Assembly: GCF_014596475.1 (NCBI RefSeq)
Contig: NZ_MECJ01000015.1
Span: forward strand, 372,001 to 436,000
Length of the DNA stretch: 64,000 nt
Direction: 5' to 3'
From: Streptomyces sp. CBMA152
GTDB taxonomy: Bacteria > Actinomycetota > Actinomycetes > Streptomycetales > Streptomycetaceae
Shown: one piece after another, positions 28,676 to 37,437 of the stretch
Numbering within the stretch: position 1 is the stretch's first letter
How the letters are laid out: each line of letters begins with the position of its first letter
The notes under the pieces: model-generated
Databases searched by the model: none
What the model saw: only the letters and a program-made list of their open reading frames with translations
Told to the model about the DNA's origin: nothing
Position numbers and translations under genes: made by a program

Positions 28676-29103
28676 CCACTCCACGCTGGGGCCACAAACC
28701 CGCCCCGGTCGCCGATCGGTACGCCTACTGGAGCGACGCCCCGCCCGCCCCCTCTGACCGCGCGGTGTACTGGATTCGCCGATGGCGTGAGGGGACCTGG
28801 CGCCCCAACCGGTGGCTCCTACGCGAGTGCTACGACTGCCGCTCCAGCATGCTCGGGATCTGGATTTGGGAGTCCCGGTTCGTCCTTCACTCGCTCGACT
28901 CGGCATCCGACAAGCCGGTGAGCGAGGTTGCGGCGGTGGCCGTCGAGTGGAGCAACGACCCTCTGGGCCCGTACTGGCGGGAGCTGGAGATGCGGACACG
29001 GCCCGAGGATGGTGGGGATGATCTGATAGCGACGCTGGCTGGAGCGATGCAGGCGGCGGTTCCGCCACCAGCGGAGGCGCGGCATCCACTGGCGAGGTGG
29101 TGA
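28672..29103 (+). CDS. Trp-rich hypothetical protein, 143 aa
   Basis: GTG at 28672. Unusually rich in Trp and Arg: RYAYWSDAP, VYWIRRWREGTWRPNRWLL, and IWIWESRF, with a CYDC pair at about residue 61. The pattern resembles small phage proteins that bind nucleic acid or cell wall, but no family is clear. Confidence 0.55.
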   Translation: MTTPRWGHKPAPVADRYAYWSDAPPAPSDRAVYWIRRWREGTWRPNRWLLRECYDCRSSMLGIWIWESRFVLHSLDSASDKPVSEVAAVAVEWSNDPLGPYWRELEMRTRPEDGGDDLIATLAGAMQAAVPPPAEARHPLARW

Positions 29104-29585
29104 CGGTGACGGACACGGACCGCATGGTCGTGTGGCTGCGGGAAGCCATGGACGCGGCCGAGTTGGCGGCCCAGAAAGCTGCTGAGCTGTGCGGCTGCCA
29201 TCCGCCATCCCCGGCATGGGCCTTCGGTGACGAGGCGACGGAAGGCCGGATCCTCATCGTGAACGACCCGCATCCGGGCGTGAAGCGGAAGATCCATAGG
29301 CGGTGGAGCGGGTCCTACGAGGGCCTGTACATGGCCGAGCACATCGTCCGGCATGACCCCGCTGCGGTACTTCACCGGATCGCCGCCGACCGGAAGCTCC
29401 TCGACGACCTCCTCGCAGAGAAGCACCAGACGTGTGAAGACGAGTACTACAGCTGCCCAGCTGGCGACGCATACGCGGCGGGCCAGTTCGGCACGCAAGA
29501 GTGCACCTGCGGCCGGGACGCCCGCGTTGCACGCCGGGTCCGCCTGCTCGCCGAATCCTGGGGCCGGACCGAGGAGACACCGTGA
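29100..29585 (+). CDS. DUF6221-like protein
   Basis: 161 aa from the GTG at 29100, which overlaps the previous stop. Hallmarks: MVVWLREAMDAAELAAQKAA near the start, HIVRHDPAAVLHRIAADRKL in the middle, and a Cys patch ECTCGRD near the end. DUF6221 is a common actinophage and Streptomyces prophage family with no known function. Confidence 0.75.
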   Translation: MTVTDTDRMVVWLREAMDAAELAAQKAAELCGCHPPSPAWAFGDEATEGRILIVNDPHPGVKRKIHRRWSGSYEGLYMAEHIVRHDPAAVLHRIAADRKLLDDLLAEKHQTCEDEYYSCPAGDAYAAGQFGTQECTCGRDARVARRVRLLAESWGRTEETP

Positions 29586-29749
29586 ACTCCTGGACGTGGG
29601 CGGCCTTCGCATTCGCTGGCGTCGTCTGGACGGCCGTCTCGGTGACGAGGACCTGGCGACGAGAACGCGCCCTTACCGCGCAATGCCAAGCCGACGAGCA
29701 GGCAAAGACGGAAGCACTTATGCGGCAGATCGCCAAAGGCCACGGCTGA
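29582..29749 (+). CDS. Small membrane-anchored protein, 55 aa
   Basis: GTG at 29582. Residues 3-22 (SWTWAAFAFAGVVWTAVSV) form a membrane helix; the rest is a charged cytoplasmic tail. Confidence 0.55.
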   Translation: MNSWTWAAFAFAGVVWTAVSVTRTWRRERALTAQCQADEQAKTEALMRQIAKGHG

Positions 29750-29822
29750 CACCCAGGCGTCGTCACGCCCCAGGTGCACACTTGGCTCAGCCGCCACTCG
29801 CCTCACCGCCGAGGAGCCAGCC

Positions 29823-30530
29823 GTGCCCCACACCCCCGAGAACCTGGACGACTACCAGTGGCCCGCCTGTACGTCGTGCACCAAACCGCTCTGGATCAGT
29901 GAAATCGAGGACGGCCGGTACGCCTGCCGCCCCTGCGAGGACAAGGCCCGCACCCGACTCGCCGCCCTCCCCGGCCTGTTCGCCGAGCTGAACCGCACCG
30001 CCACCCTCATGCACGGCTCCCGCAGTCCCAGCGCCGCGACCTCCGGCAGCCGCGTACCCCCGATCCCGCCCCGCCTGGACGTCCTCGCCCTCACCGGCCC
30101 CGGCGGCGCAGCAGCCCGACTCCGCGACATTGAGGACGCCTGGCGGGCCGCGCTCGGCTGGACCATCGCACCCTGGCGGGGATCACCAGCCCAAGCCGTT
30201 CCCGAGCACGTCCGCTTCCTGACCAACAACCTGCCGTGGGCGACTGGCAGTTACGAGGAGGTCGGGCAGGACATTGACGACATCCGCCGCCTCCACGGCG
30301 AGATGACCGCCGCGGTGACTACTGAACGACGGCCGGGCCGCGTGAAGGTCGGCCTTTGCCCCGCCCCCGCCGAGGAAGGAACATGCGGCGTCCAACTGAC
30401 CGCCAGCAGCGGCAAAGAACAAATCCGCTGCCCGGCATGCGGGGCCGCATGGATCGGGAAAGACGGCTGGGACGCCCTCCGTGACGAACAACAGAAGGCC
30501 TTGCAGCGGGACGCTGGAGTCGCAGCATGA
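29823..30530 (+). CDS. Hypothetical protein with two zinc-ribbon-like ends, 235 aa
   Basis: GTG at 29823. The N terminus has CTSCTKPLWISEIEDGRYAC then CRPCEDKA, and the C terminus has GLCPAPAEEGTCG then IRCPACGAAW. The middle (about 85-165) is helical. Proteins with a zinc ribbon at each end are common at this position in Streptomyces prophages. Last gene before the terminator at 30611. Confidence 0.65.
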   Translation: MPHTPENLDDYQWPACTSCTKPLWISEIEDGRYACRPCEDKARTRLAALPGLFAELNRTATLMHGSRSPSAATSGSRVPPIPPRLDVLALTGPGGAAARLRDIEDAWRAALGWTIAPWRGSPAQAVPEHVRFLTNNLPWATGSYEEVGQDIDDIRRLHGEMTAAVTTERRPGRVKVGLCPAPAEEGTCGVQLTASSGKEQIRCPACGAAWIGKDGWDALRDEQQKALQRDAGVAA

Positions 30531-30610
30531 GCGACATCGCCTTGACGGATGCTAGTTGAGCTGTAAATCTGTTCATTGATCGTGGCACACGAGTCACAAC
30601 ACGCTGATGG

Positions 30611-30641
30611 AGCCCCCGCCGTGAACAATCCGGCGGGGGCT
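30611..30641 (+). terminator. Intrinsic terminator between early-type and late-type genes
   Basis: AGCCCCCGCCG (30611-30621) pairs perfectly with 30631-30641 around a 9-nt loop and is followed by TTTCG. It separates the accessory operon from the virion module. Confidence 0.85.
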
Positions 30642-30662
30642 TTCGCGTACCCGGGGGGTGCC

Positions 30663-30944
30663 ATGGTCGCCTTCCCGAACCCCGATGGCATCGAACTGCA
30701 CTTCACCCAAATCGAATACGGCAGTCAGCTCGGCGACCTCTGGGAGGCCGCCCGCACTGCGGGAGTGAAGCCCGGCACCATCCACGTCTGGGTCAGCAGA
30801 GGCAAGATCGAACCCGTGCTCACCGGCGACGGCGGAACGTATTTTCACCTCCCCACCGTTCAGGCCGCAGCCAAGGCCCGCGCCAAGTTCACCCCGGCAG
30901 ACCCGGCCGCCAACAGTCGCGGACCCCACGCCCACGCCGCCTGA
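30663..30944 (+). CDS. HTH protein at the head of the virion module
   Basis: 93 aa from the ATG at 30663. Residues about 25-75 (LGDLWEAARTAGVKPGTIHV, then WVSRGKIEPVLTGDGG) match the MerR/excisionase-like fold used by small phage DNA binders. It stands just after a terminator and before the structured region and terminase genes. A late regulator or packaging-site binder is possible (inference). Confidence 0.65.
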   Translation: MVAFPNPDGIELHFTQIEYGSQLGDLWEAARTAGVKPGTIHVWVSRGKIEPVLTGDGGTYFHLPTVQAAAKARAKFTPADPAANSRGPHAHAA

Positions 30945-30974
30945 CCCCCAACTGCCTGCGGTGCGGCTCGCAGG

Positions 30975-31259
30975 CCGGGCCCGAGTACCCCCTGTTGCTC
31001 GGCCCGGTCCGCCCGGCCGTGGGGGCCGGGCGGGCTCACCCGCTCGGGGCCACTTCATTCACCCCCAGCTGAGGCCCCGAAGCCCGCTGCCCCGGTCTCG
31101 ATCCGCCGGGGCAGCGGGACCCCTTGCAGCCCCGACACCCCGACCTGCCCGGCCACCGTGCGTGCCGGGCGTTTTCGTGCCACGGCCCGCGCCTGTTCCG
31201 GTTGGGGAACTGCGGACAGGCCGGGCCGTGCGCACCCCAGTTCCCCCGCAGTTCCCCAA
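30975..31259. promoter_or_regulatory. Structured non-coding region with six consecutive hairpins; candidate packaging site or leader
   Basis: No gene is supported between 30945 and 31267. Six stems follow one another: 30975-31007; 31009-31018/31024-31033 (10 bp perfect); 31044-31051/31073-31080; 31083-31095/31106-31118 (13 bp perfect); 31147-31153/31164-31170 followed by GTTTT; and 31202-31215/31246-31259 (14 bp perfect). GGGGAACTG of the last can pair with two copies of CAGTTCCCC (31238-31246 and 31249-31257). Its place upstream of the terminase genes fits a pac/cos region. Confidence 0.5.
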
Positions 31260-31267
31260 GGAGACCA

Positions 31268-32062
31268 GTGGACCACCACCCCATCGCCGACCTGTTCCCG
31301 ATGCTCGCCGACGACGAGCTGGCAGACCTCGCGGAAGACATCAAGCAGCGCGGCCTGCTCCAGCTGATCGTTCTGGACCCGCAAGGCCGCATCCTCGATG
31401 GACGGAACCGCCTCGCTGCGTGTGAACGGGCAGGGGTCGAGCCGGAGTTCACCACCTATGACGGTGATGACCCCGACGGATATGCCGTCTCGGTGAACAT
31501 CACGCGGCGCCACTTGACCAAGGGCCAGCAGGCAATGGTGATCGCGAAATCGCGGGCTGTTTTGTCGCAAAACACGATGCGCGGCATCGCTGCCGACCAG
31601 AAGATCAGCGCCTCGCGGGTGGCTTATGCCGCCACGGTACTCCAGCATGCTCCCGATCTCGCTGACGCTGTTACTGCTGGGGCTATGTCTCTGGATGAGG
31701 CGTACAAAATCGCGCGCGAGAACAAGACCAAGGCGGAAGGCGTCGAGGCGCAACTCGCGCGGCTCCGCGCAGAGGACCCCGAACTCGCAGACCGCGTCGT
31801 CGAGGGCGAGTTGACCCTTCCTGGCGCCTGGGCGGAGTGAAAGGCTCGCGCTGCTGAGGAGGAACGGCAGCGGAAGGTCTCCACGCACCTCCTCTGCGAG
31901 ATCGTGCCATCGCTGGCCCAGACCCAAGGCACGGTCGCCTTCCGTCAGTACGACCCCGGCGAGGCGCTCCCTGGTCGGGCAATCACCCGCCAGACCATCG
32001 CCAAGGCCATGGCCGCCTTGCAAGAGATGGTGGGCGCGTGGCAGGAGCGTGACCTGCCGTGA
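31268..32062 (+). pseudogene. ParB/Srx-type protein interrupted by an in-frame TGA
   Basis: GTG at 31268 after CAAGGAGACC. The first 190 residues show a ParB N-terminal nuclease-like domain: MLADDELADLAEDIKQRGLL, then VLDPQGRILDGRNRLAACER and ISASRVAYAATVL (HTH). A TGA at 31838-31840 stops the frame after GAWAE. The same frame then continues without a break for 73 more codons (AARAEEERQRK-like start) to the TGA at 32060-32062, which overlaps the next GTG. A single base change (for example CGA to TGA) explains this. The truncated protein may still work. Confidence 0.8.
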
Positions 32063-32574
32063 GCACCGCAGACGCACGCCTCTGGGAGATCGTCGAACAA
32101 GCCGCCCAGGCCGTAACAGACGGAGTGACAGGCCGACTTGAGAAGAAAGAACTGGTCGCCGAACTCCGTGAACGCCTCGCCGACAACAGCCTGATGGACC
32201 ACGTCCGGGCTGTCACGCTCGATCGGCTCGCCGAAAGTCTGGCCCGTGGATTTGGAGAACGCAGAAGCCCCAAGCCAGGCAGGCCATCGGGCATGTTCCA
32301 CCCGAGGTCCATCCTCAAGCTCGGCGACGGCAAGTGGATCTGGATGGCGGAGGCCACCGACCGCGACCTCATCGAATGGGGTCGCCAATCCACAAAGAAT
32401 CTGGCCCGCGTCGCTGTTGCCGAAGGGGCCCGCCAGGCATACGTGGCTGAGCGGCTAGAAGCATTCCAGACACATCCGGGGTGGCTGCTGGGCCGGATCG
32501 AGCGCGAGGTCTTCAACCACGTCGAAATCGAGGATCCGCCGAACTCGCCAGATCCCGACTGGGACGAGGCCTGA
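32059..32574 (+). CDS. Hypothetical protein between ParB-like and terminase genes, 171 aa
   Basis: GTG at 32059 overlapping the true end of the ParB-like frame. Helical N-terminal half (LWEIVEQAAQAVTDGVTGRL), then a strand segment KLGDGKWIWMAEATDRDLIE and a helix. Such proteins regularly accompany ParB-like genes upstream of actinophage terminases. Function unknown. Confidence 0.6.
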   Translation: MSTADARLWEIVEQAAQAVTDGVTGRLEKKELVAELRERLADNSLMDHVRAVTLDRLAESLARGFGERRSPKPGRPSGMFHPRSILKLGDGKWIWMAEATDRDLIEWGRQSTKNLARVAVAEGARQAYVAERLEAFQTHPGWLLGRIEREVFNHVEIEDPPNSPDPDWDEA

Positions 32575-32648
32575 TCCACGACGGACGGCCGCCGCCTGAT
32601 GGCGCACCCCAGACCAGGCGACGGGCGCTCCCCCTGAAGGCGGTGGCG

Positions 32649-32843
32649 ATGGTGGCACGGATCCAGATCCTGCAACTCCCCGACAGCATCGACGAGATCG
32701 CCCCCTTCGTGCTGATCTTCGATCAGGCGCAGGACCTGAACGCCGCGATCGAGCGGCTCGACTACGACCCGCTCGCCGCCCTCAAGGCCGCCACCGGCGC
32801 CCGCGCGGTGTTCATCACCGAGGCCACCGTCAACGTCCGCTGA
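32649..32843 (+). CDS. Small hypothetical protein, 64 aa
   Basis: I chose the ATG at 32649 (GAAGG upstream) because the upstream frame is low-complexity. Strand-helix pattern: ARIQILQLPDSIDEIAPFVL, then IFDQAQDLNAAIERLDYDPL. No family. Confidence 0.55.
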   Translation: MVARIQILQLPDSIDEIAPFVLIFDQAQDLNAAIERLDYDPLAALKAATGARAVFITEATVNVR

Positions 32844-32914
32844 ACCGGGGCCCAGGCGGACACAACCCAAGTCTCGGGGCCGCTTCTCCCGCCGTCCCCC
32901 GGCGGAGCCCCGAC

Positions 32915-32954
32915 GTCCCGCTGCCCACCGCGCCCACGCCACCGGCAGCGGGAC
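32915..32954. repeat. Perfect 11-bp stem-loop
   Basis: GTCCCGCTGCC (32915-32925) pairs with 32944-32954 around an 18-nt loop. A smaller GGGGC/GCCCC stem precedes it from about 32875. It lies in the 140-bp gap before the next small gene; terminator or RNA control element. Confidence 0.55.
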
Positions 32955-32984
32955 ACCCCCACGAATGCTGAGCCGGAGGCGCGC

Positions 32985-33143
32985 ATGACCGTGACAGCCG
33001 ACCAGGCCATCGCTAACGCTGCCCGACTCCTCGACCGCGCCGAGATCGAACTGACGAACCTGCCACTCATGGAGCGCCTCGACGAACTAGCGGCTTCCTG
33101 GTTGCAGCTGGCGGCGATGCTGCTGGAACGCGAACGCGTCTGA
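32985..33143 (+). CDS. Small helical protein, 52 aa
   Basis: ATG at 32985 with GGAGG. A single long amphipathic helix pattern (ADQAIANAARLLDRAEIELT, then LAASWLQLAAMLLERERV). Role unknown. Confidence 0.5.
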   Translation: MTVTADQAIANAARLLDRAEIELTNLPLMERLDELAASWLQLAAMLLERERV

Positions 33144-33150
33144 TCACAAC

Positions 33151-33228
33151 TTCCGTCGCCCGGCCGGGCCGGGACAGGGCCCGCAGGCTGGCCGGGTCAT
33201 GGTGCACCAGCAGCGCCTGGCGACGGAA
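33151..33228. repeat. Long stem-loop, 10-bp perfect base stem
   Basis: TTCCGTCGCC (33151-33160) pairs with GGCGACGGAA (33219-33228). The interior has further GC-rich self-complementary words. It lies between small genes just upstream of the terminase genes and resembles the structured gap at 30975. Confidence 0.5.
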
Positions 33229-33253
33229 CACCCCCACGGTCAGGGAGGACGAC

Positions 33254-33655
33254 GTGAACACTGACACCACCGGCCCGGCACCAGCACCCGCCGGACCGAC
33301 GTGCAGCCTGTGCGGGCAGCGTGCCGCCGTCAACTGGCGGCGCAGGCTCACCGACGACGAGTTCACCGCGCACCTTGCCCTGGAGCAGGAACGCCGCGAC
33401 GAACGCCTGCTCCTCGCCGACAAGAAGCAGCCTGTGCCCGACTTCGGCCCGATGCCTGAACCCGGCGAGACCCTGCGCACCGTGTACGGCTGCGTCAACC
33501 ACGCCATCAGCCGGGAATCCGCCGCGCTCATCCACAGCAAGACCTGCACAGCCCCGGCCGTCGCCGACCTGCCCGGCTGCAACTGCACCCCCGAGCCGGC
33601 ACCCGCGCCCGAACCCGACCCGACGCCGCAGCAACTGCCGCCCGGCTGGGACTGA
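33254..33655 (+). CDS. Hypothetical protein with Cys pairs, 133 aa
   Basis: GTG at 33254 after CAGGGAGGACG. N-terminal PTCSLCGQRAAVNWRRRLTD has a zinc-type CxxC; the middle helix is charged; near residue 83 VYGCVNHAIS and later KTCTAP/GCNCTPEP add Cys. The tail is Pro-rich. Common just before terminases in Streptomyces phages. Confidence 0.6.
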   Translation: MNTDTTGPAPAPAGPTCSLCGQRAAVNWRRRLTDDEFTAHLALEQERRDERLLLADKKQPVPDFGPMPEPGETLRTVYGCVNHAISRESAALIHSKTCTAPAVADLPGCNCTPEPAPAPEPDPTPQQLPPGWD

Positions 33656-33665
33656 GGGGGATTCG

Positions 33666-34166
33666 ATGCCCCGCCCCCGAGCCGAACGCGCCGCCACCGC
33701 TGACCGGCGAGCCAAACTCGTTGAATACCGGCGCCGAAAGATCCCCTACACGCAGATCTACGAGGAACTCGGCTACGCCAACGCGAACGCCGCCTCCAAG
33801 GACTTCCACCGCGCCCTCGAAGAGTCGATCGCAGCACAGCACGCCAGTGTCGAGGTCTACCGCGAGGAACAGCTGATCGAACTGGACTACCTCGCCGAGG
33901 AAGCCCACAAGATCCTCCGCGCGCGCCACTACGTCGTCACCGCCAGCGGACGGATCGTCGAGGACCCCGAGACCGGCCAGCCCCTGCAAGACGACGGGCC
34001 CGTCCTCGCCGCCATCGACCGGCTTGTCAAAATCCTCGACCGCATCGCGAAACTGCGGGGCCTGGATCAGATCAAGGTTCAGGTCCTCACGATCGACGCG
34101 ATTGAGGCGGAGATCGAACGGCTGTCAACGGAGCTCGGCGAGCCCGTCATTCCGGAGGCTTCGTAA
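33666..34166 (+). CDS. Probable small terminase subunit
   Basis: 166 aa from the ATG at 33666 after GAGGGGG. The N-terminal 50 residues have an HTH pattern (RRAKLVEYRRRKIPYTQIYE, then ELGYANANAASKDFHRAL). The middle and end are long helices with IDRLVKILDRIAKLRGLD and IEAEIERLS. DNA-binding start, oligomerising helices and position immediately before the large terminase fit a TerS. Confidence 0.75.
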   Translation: MPRPRAERAATADRRAKLVEYRRRKIPYTQIYEELGYANANAASKDFHRALEESIAAQHASVEVYREEQLIELDYLAEEAHKILRARHYVVTASGRIVEDPETGQPLQDDGPVLAAIDRLVKILDRIAKLRGLDQIKVQVLTIDAIEAEIERLSTELGEPVIPEAS

Positions 34167-34188
34167 GAAGCGGGGGTGATGGCGATCA

Positions 34189-35736
34189 ATGTCGTCACCC
34201 CCACCCTCACTCAGCCTGCTGAAGCTGCAACGGCTGAGGGAACTGAAGCAACTCCAAGCCGAGATCCGACAGCGTGAGGCCGAACGGCTCCGCCGGATCG
34301 ACGTGTTCGGCCTGCTCGACTATGTGCCCACCGCCCGCCAGCAGCTCTTCCACGATGCTGAAGAGTTCGCCGTGCTCATGGGAGGCGCGGCGGGCGGCGG
34401 GAAATCGAAAGCCCTCACGATGGAAGCCATTCGGGCCTGCGTCCGCTACCCCGGCATCCGTGTTGGGGCCTTCCGCCGAACCTACGGCGAGCTGAAGGAA
34501 TCCCTGCTCGCGGAACTCGCGTCGGTCGGCTACGCGGGAGCGCTCGGCGCCTCCTGGAACGGCACCGAGTACGAGCTCCGCTTCCCCAACGGATCCTTGC
34601 TGATGTTCCGCTACGCCGAATCCCTCAAGGACTCCACCCGGCGCCAGGGCGGCCAGTACCAGCTCCTGGTCTTCGACGAGCTCACCCTGACCCCGCCGGA
34701 CGTCGTCGCCTTCCTGGAATCCCGGCTGCGGACCGGCCGCGGTGACGTCCCCGTCATCGGAGTAAGAGCCGGCACGAATCCCGGTGGCCCGGGCCACGGC
34801 GGCGTCAAGCAGCGCTATGTCGATGCCACCAGCTACGGCGAGCGCGTGGTCATCGACGAGCGTGGCCGGACAGTCCGCTTCATCCCGTCCAAGCTTGCCG
34901 ACAACCCGCACGTGAACAGGGAGTACGCCGACGACCTCAAAGCCCTCCCCGAAAAGCTCCGCCGTGCCTTCCTCGACGGGGACTGGGAGTCGTTCATGGG
35001 GCAGGCCCTCAGCGAATGGCGGCACGAACGGCACACCATCGCCCCGATCGCACTGCCCGCCTCCTGGCGCCGCTACGTCGGCATCGACTGGGGCTACACC
35101 GCCCCTTGGTGTGTGCTGTGGGCGGCCGTCGACGAGGACGGCCGCGTCTGGTTCTACCGGGAGCTGTACGCCACCCAGGTTGGCGAGGCCGAACAGGCGC
35201 GCCGGATCCTGGCCGCCGAAGCCGCAGATGAACAGGTCGCCGCCCGGTACGCGGACGATTCAATGTGGGCCACCCGGGGCGATGCCCAGGCCGTCGCCGA
35301 TGTCTACGCGCAGCACGGCGTGCCACTCACCGCCGCTGGTAAAGGACCCGGTTCGCGTCTGTCCGGGCTGCAACGCTGGCACTCCTACCTCGCCGAAGCG
35401 CCGGCCTGTCCGCACCATCGTGCTCAGGGATGGGAGACCTGCCCGAAGGTCCACGTGTTCACGACCTGCGCCAACCTGATCCGCACGCTGCCGGTCCTTC
35501 CGCACGCCATGAGCGGCAACCCCGAGGACGTCGACACGCACGCAGAGGATCACGCCTATGACGCCGGTCGCTACCTATTGATCAACTTGGGTGGCGGGGC
35601 CCGCTTCCACTTCCCGGCCCCCGAGCCTGCCGTGCGGGCGCTCGACCCGAACGTTCAGGGTGCGGCGCCGGTCGCGGCGCCGCCGTCGATCGGCGGGTTC
35701 CCGATCCTGTCAGGGGGTGACCCGTGGGCGCTGTGA
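34189..35736 (+). CDS. terL: Large terminase subunit
   Basis: 515 aa from the ATG at 34189. ATPase: Walker A GGAAGGGKS at 65-73 and Walker B LLVFDELT at about 159-166. Nuclease: GIDWGY at about 298-303, an ADDS motif at about 355-358, and a last acidic motif HAYDAGRYLL near 455. This is the Terminase_6 type that cuts and pumps DNA into the prohead. Its 3' end overlaps the portal gene by 13 bases. Confidence 0.95.
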   Translation: MSSPPPSLSLLKLQRLRELKQLQAEIRQREAERLRRIDVFGLLDYVPTARQQLFHDAEEFAVLMGGAAGGGKSKALTMEAIRACVRYPGIRVGAFRRTYGELKESLLAELASVGYAGALGASWNGTEYELRFPNGSLLMFRYAESLKDSTRRQGGQYQLLVFDELTLTPPDVVAFLESRLRTGRGDVPVIGVRAGTNPGGPGHGGVKQRYVDATSYGERVVIDERGRTVRFIPSKLADNPHVNREYADDLKALPEKLRRAFLDGDWESFMGQALSEWRHERHTIAPIALPASWRRYVGIDWGYTAPWCVLWAAVDEDGRVWFYRELYATQVGEAEQARRILAAEAADEQVAARYADDSMWATRGDAQAVADVYAQHGVPLTAAGKGPGSRLSGLQRWHSYLAEAPACPHHRAQGWETCPKVHVFTTCANLIRTLPVLPHAMSGNPEDVDTHAEDHAYDAGRYLLINLGGGARFHFPAPEPAVRALDPNVQGAAPVAAPPSIGGFPILSGGDPWAL

Positions 35737-37247
35737 CCTGGCTGCGCGAGCGCTTCGGGCGCACCCCCGTGACGGAGTCGGCTCCGGTCGTGGAGTCGCT
35801 GGAGGCACCGACTCCCGCGCAGGTCCGCCGTATCGGGTACGAGTACGGGCTCCCACTCAACATCCAGAACACGAGCAGTCTGACGTCGGCGACGTCGGAG
35901 CGGCAGCAGGTTCTCGCCCAGCTCCATCAGGCGTACATGTCGTGCAACTGGGTGTCCGCCTGCGTCGACCTGATCGCGCGGACGGTGACGGCCGGCGGCC
36001 TGCAGGCCGTGCCCGAGAACAGTCCGACCGGAGACGGGACAGCAGCGGACACTCCCCAAGTCGCTCGTCTGCGGCGCCTGATGAGGTTCTGCAACGCCCG
36101 CGAGGACATGGTCCAGCTGCTGCGGAACGTGGCCACCGATCTGCTGTTGTTCGGCGATGCCTACCTGGAAGTGGTGCTCCTGCTGGGGGAGCCGGTCGCC
36201 TTGTACACGCTGGACGCCACCACCATGACCGTGGTCGCCGACCAGCACGGTGAGGTGTCCGGCTACATCCAGGACGTCGACGGGGTGCGTACCGTGAAGT
36301 TCGGCGCCGACCAGGTGATCCATATCAGCCTGGATGCGCCGCGCGGCGGTCTGTACGGCGTCAGCCCGGCACAGAAGGCACTGCTGCCCGTCACGGCGTG
36401 GCTTTTCACGATGGCGACCTTGAAGGAATGTTTCCGCAGGGGCGACCCGCCGCGCGTGCACGTCGACCTGGGGCATCAGCAGGAAGCGGACGTGCAGCGG
36501 TGGCGGGAACAGTACCGCGTCTTCAATCTGGGCCCGAAGGCCGTCGGCGAGCCGGTGATCACCACCATGGGCGGTGTGATCCAGGTACTCGATCAGCGGA
36601 AGGTCGCCGACTATCTGGACGCGGACCGGCAGCTGCGGGACCAGATCATCGCGTCGTTCGGGGTCCCGCCGGCCAAGCTTGGCATCATTGAGACCGGCAA
36701 CCTGGGCGGCGGCACGGGTGAGGCGCAGGATAAGACGTTCAGGGTCAACACGATCATTCCGATCGCCAACCTGATCCTGGAGAAGCTGAACTTCCACCTG
36801 CTGATGCAGGGCTTCGGGATCACCGACTGGCACCTGGAGTTCGAAGAGATCGACTTCCGGGACTCGAAGGTCGTCGAAGAAATCCGCGAGAAAAGGCTGC
36901 ACAACGGCGCCTACACCCTCAACCGGTGGCGTGCCGAGATCGGCGAACCTCCCGTCGACGGCGGCGACGACCCCATCTTCATGGAACGCACGTTCGTCGC
37001 GGACTGGGGCAGCATGCAAGACATGGCCAAGTCGTTCATCATCAAGAACCTGGGTGCCCAGGCGCAGCAGCCCGACCAGACGCCCAAGGACCCCAACGAC
37101 TTGGCGCCGCCCTCGACGGGCGACGGACCCCAGGACCCCGAGGACAAGCCCGGGCTCGCCAAGGACGCTACCCAGGGCGAGCCGCCGGAGGAACTGTGGG
37201 ACGACCTGTACCGGCGCTGCCTCGACGAGGCCCTGGCCAAGCTGTGA
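35724..37247 (+). CDS. Portal protein
   Basis: 507 aa from the GTG at 35724 inside the terL end. Key features: SCNWVSACVDLIARTVTAGG near 73, LLLFGDAYLEVVLLLGEPVA near 140, YGVSPAQKALLPVTAW near 212, and IIASFGVPPAKLGIIETGNL near 308. These are typical of HK97-like/PBSX-type portals. The C-terminal 80 residues are Pro/Asp-rich and flexible. It forms the dodecameric gate between head and tail. Confidence 0.93.
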   Translation: MGAVTWLRERFGRTPVTESAPVVESLEAPTPAQVRRIGYEYGLPLNIQNTSSLTSATSERQQVLAQLHQAYMSCNWVSACVDLIARTVTAGGLQAVPENSPTGDGTAADTPQVARLRRLMRFCNAREDMVQLLRNVATDLLLFGDAYLEVVLLLGEPVALYTLDATTMTVVADQHGEVSGYIQDVDGVRTVKFGADQVIHISLDAPRGGLYGVSPAQKALLPVTAWLFTMATLKECFRRGDPPRVHVDLGHQQEADVQRWREQYRVFNLGPKAVGEPVITTMGGVIQVLDQRKVADYLDADRQLRDQIIASFGVPPAKLGIIETGNLGGGTGEAQDKTFRVNTIIPIANLILEKLNFHLLMQGFGITDWHLEFEEIDFRDSKVVEEIREKRLHNGAYTLNRWRAEIGEPPVDGGDDPIFMERTFVADWGSMQDMAKSFIIKNLGAQAQQPDQTPKDPNDLAPPSTGDGPQDPEDKPGLAKDATQGEPPEELWDDLYRRCLDEALAKL

Positions 37248-37432
37248 CCTCACTACGCGGACACACCGACGAGGTGGACGCCGACCGACTCAACGGGTTC
37301 CACGTCCGCTGGTACAGCCACAACGGGGGCCGCACGACCGGCCCCTTCTTCACCATGGACGAGCTCACCGTCTACATGGCCCGGCATGACCTACCGGGCC
37401 CCGACGAGTTCCTCGCGCCGATCGAGCCGTAG
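37244..37432 (+). CDS. Small hypothetical protein, 62 aa
   Basis: GTG at 37244 overlapping the portal stop. Contains DRLNGFHVRWYSHNGGRTTG then FFTMDELTVYMARHDLPGPD. A small alpha/beta protein typical of this position in actinophages; role unknown. Confidence 0.55.
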   Translation: MTSLRGHTDEVDADRLNGFHVRWYSHNGGRTTGPFFTMDELTVYMARHDLPGPDEFLAPIEP

Positions 37433-37437
37433 GGGAG

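Noticed and set aside
30545-30600. CTGTAAA with an AGTTGAG lead, resembling a Tyr anticodon loop
   Set aside because: No pairing anticodon stem, D arm, T arm or acceptor stem could be drawn. A 10-codon frame (MSDIALTDAS) at 30527 also lacks support.
35655-37253. Long antisense frame opposite the portal gene
   Set aside because: The portal match on the plus strand is clear; the antisense product has no recognisable domain.
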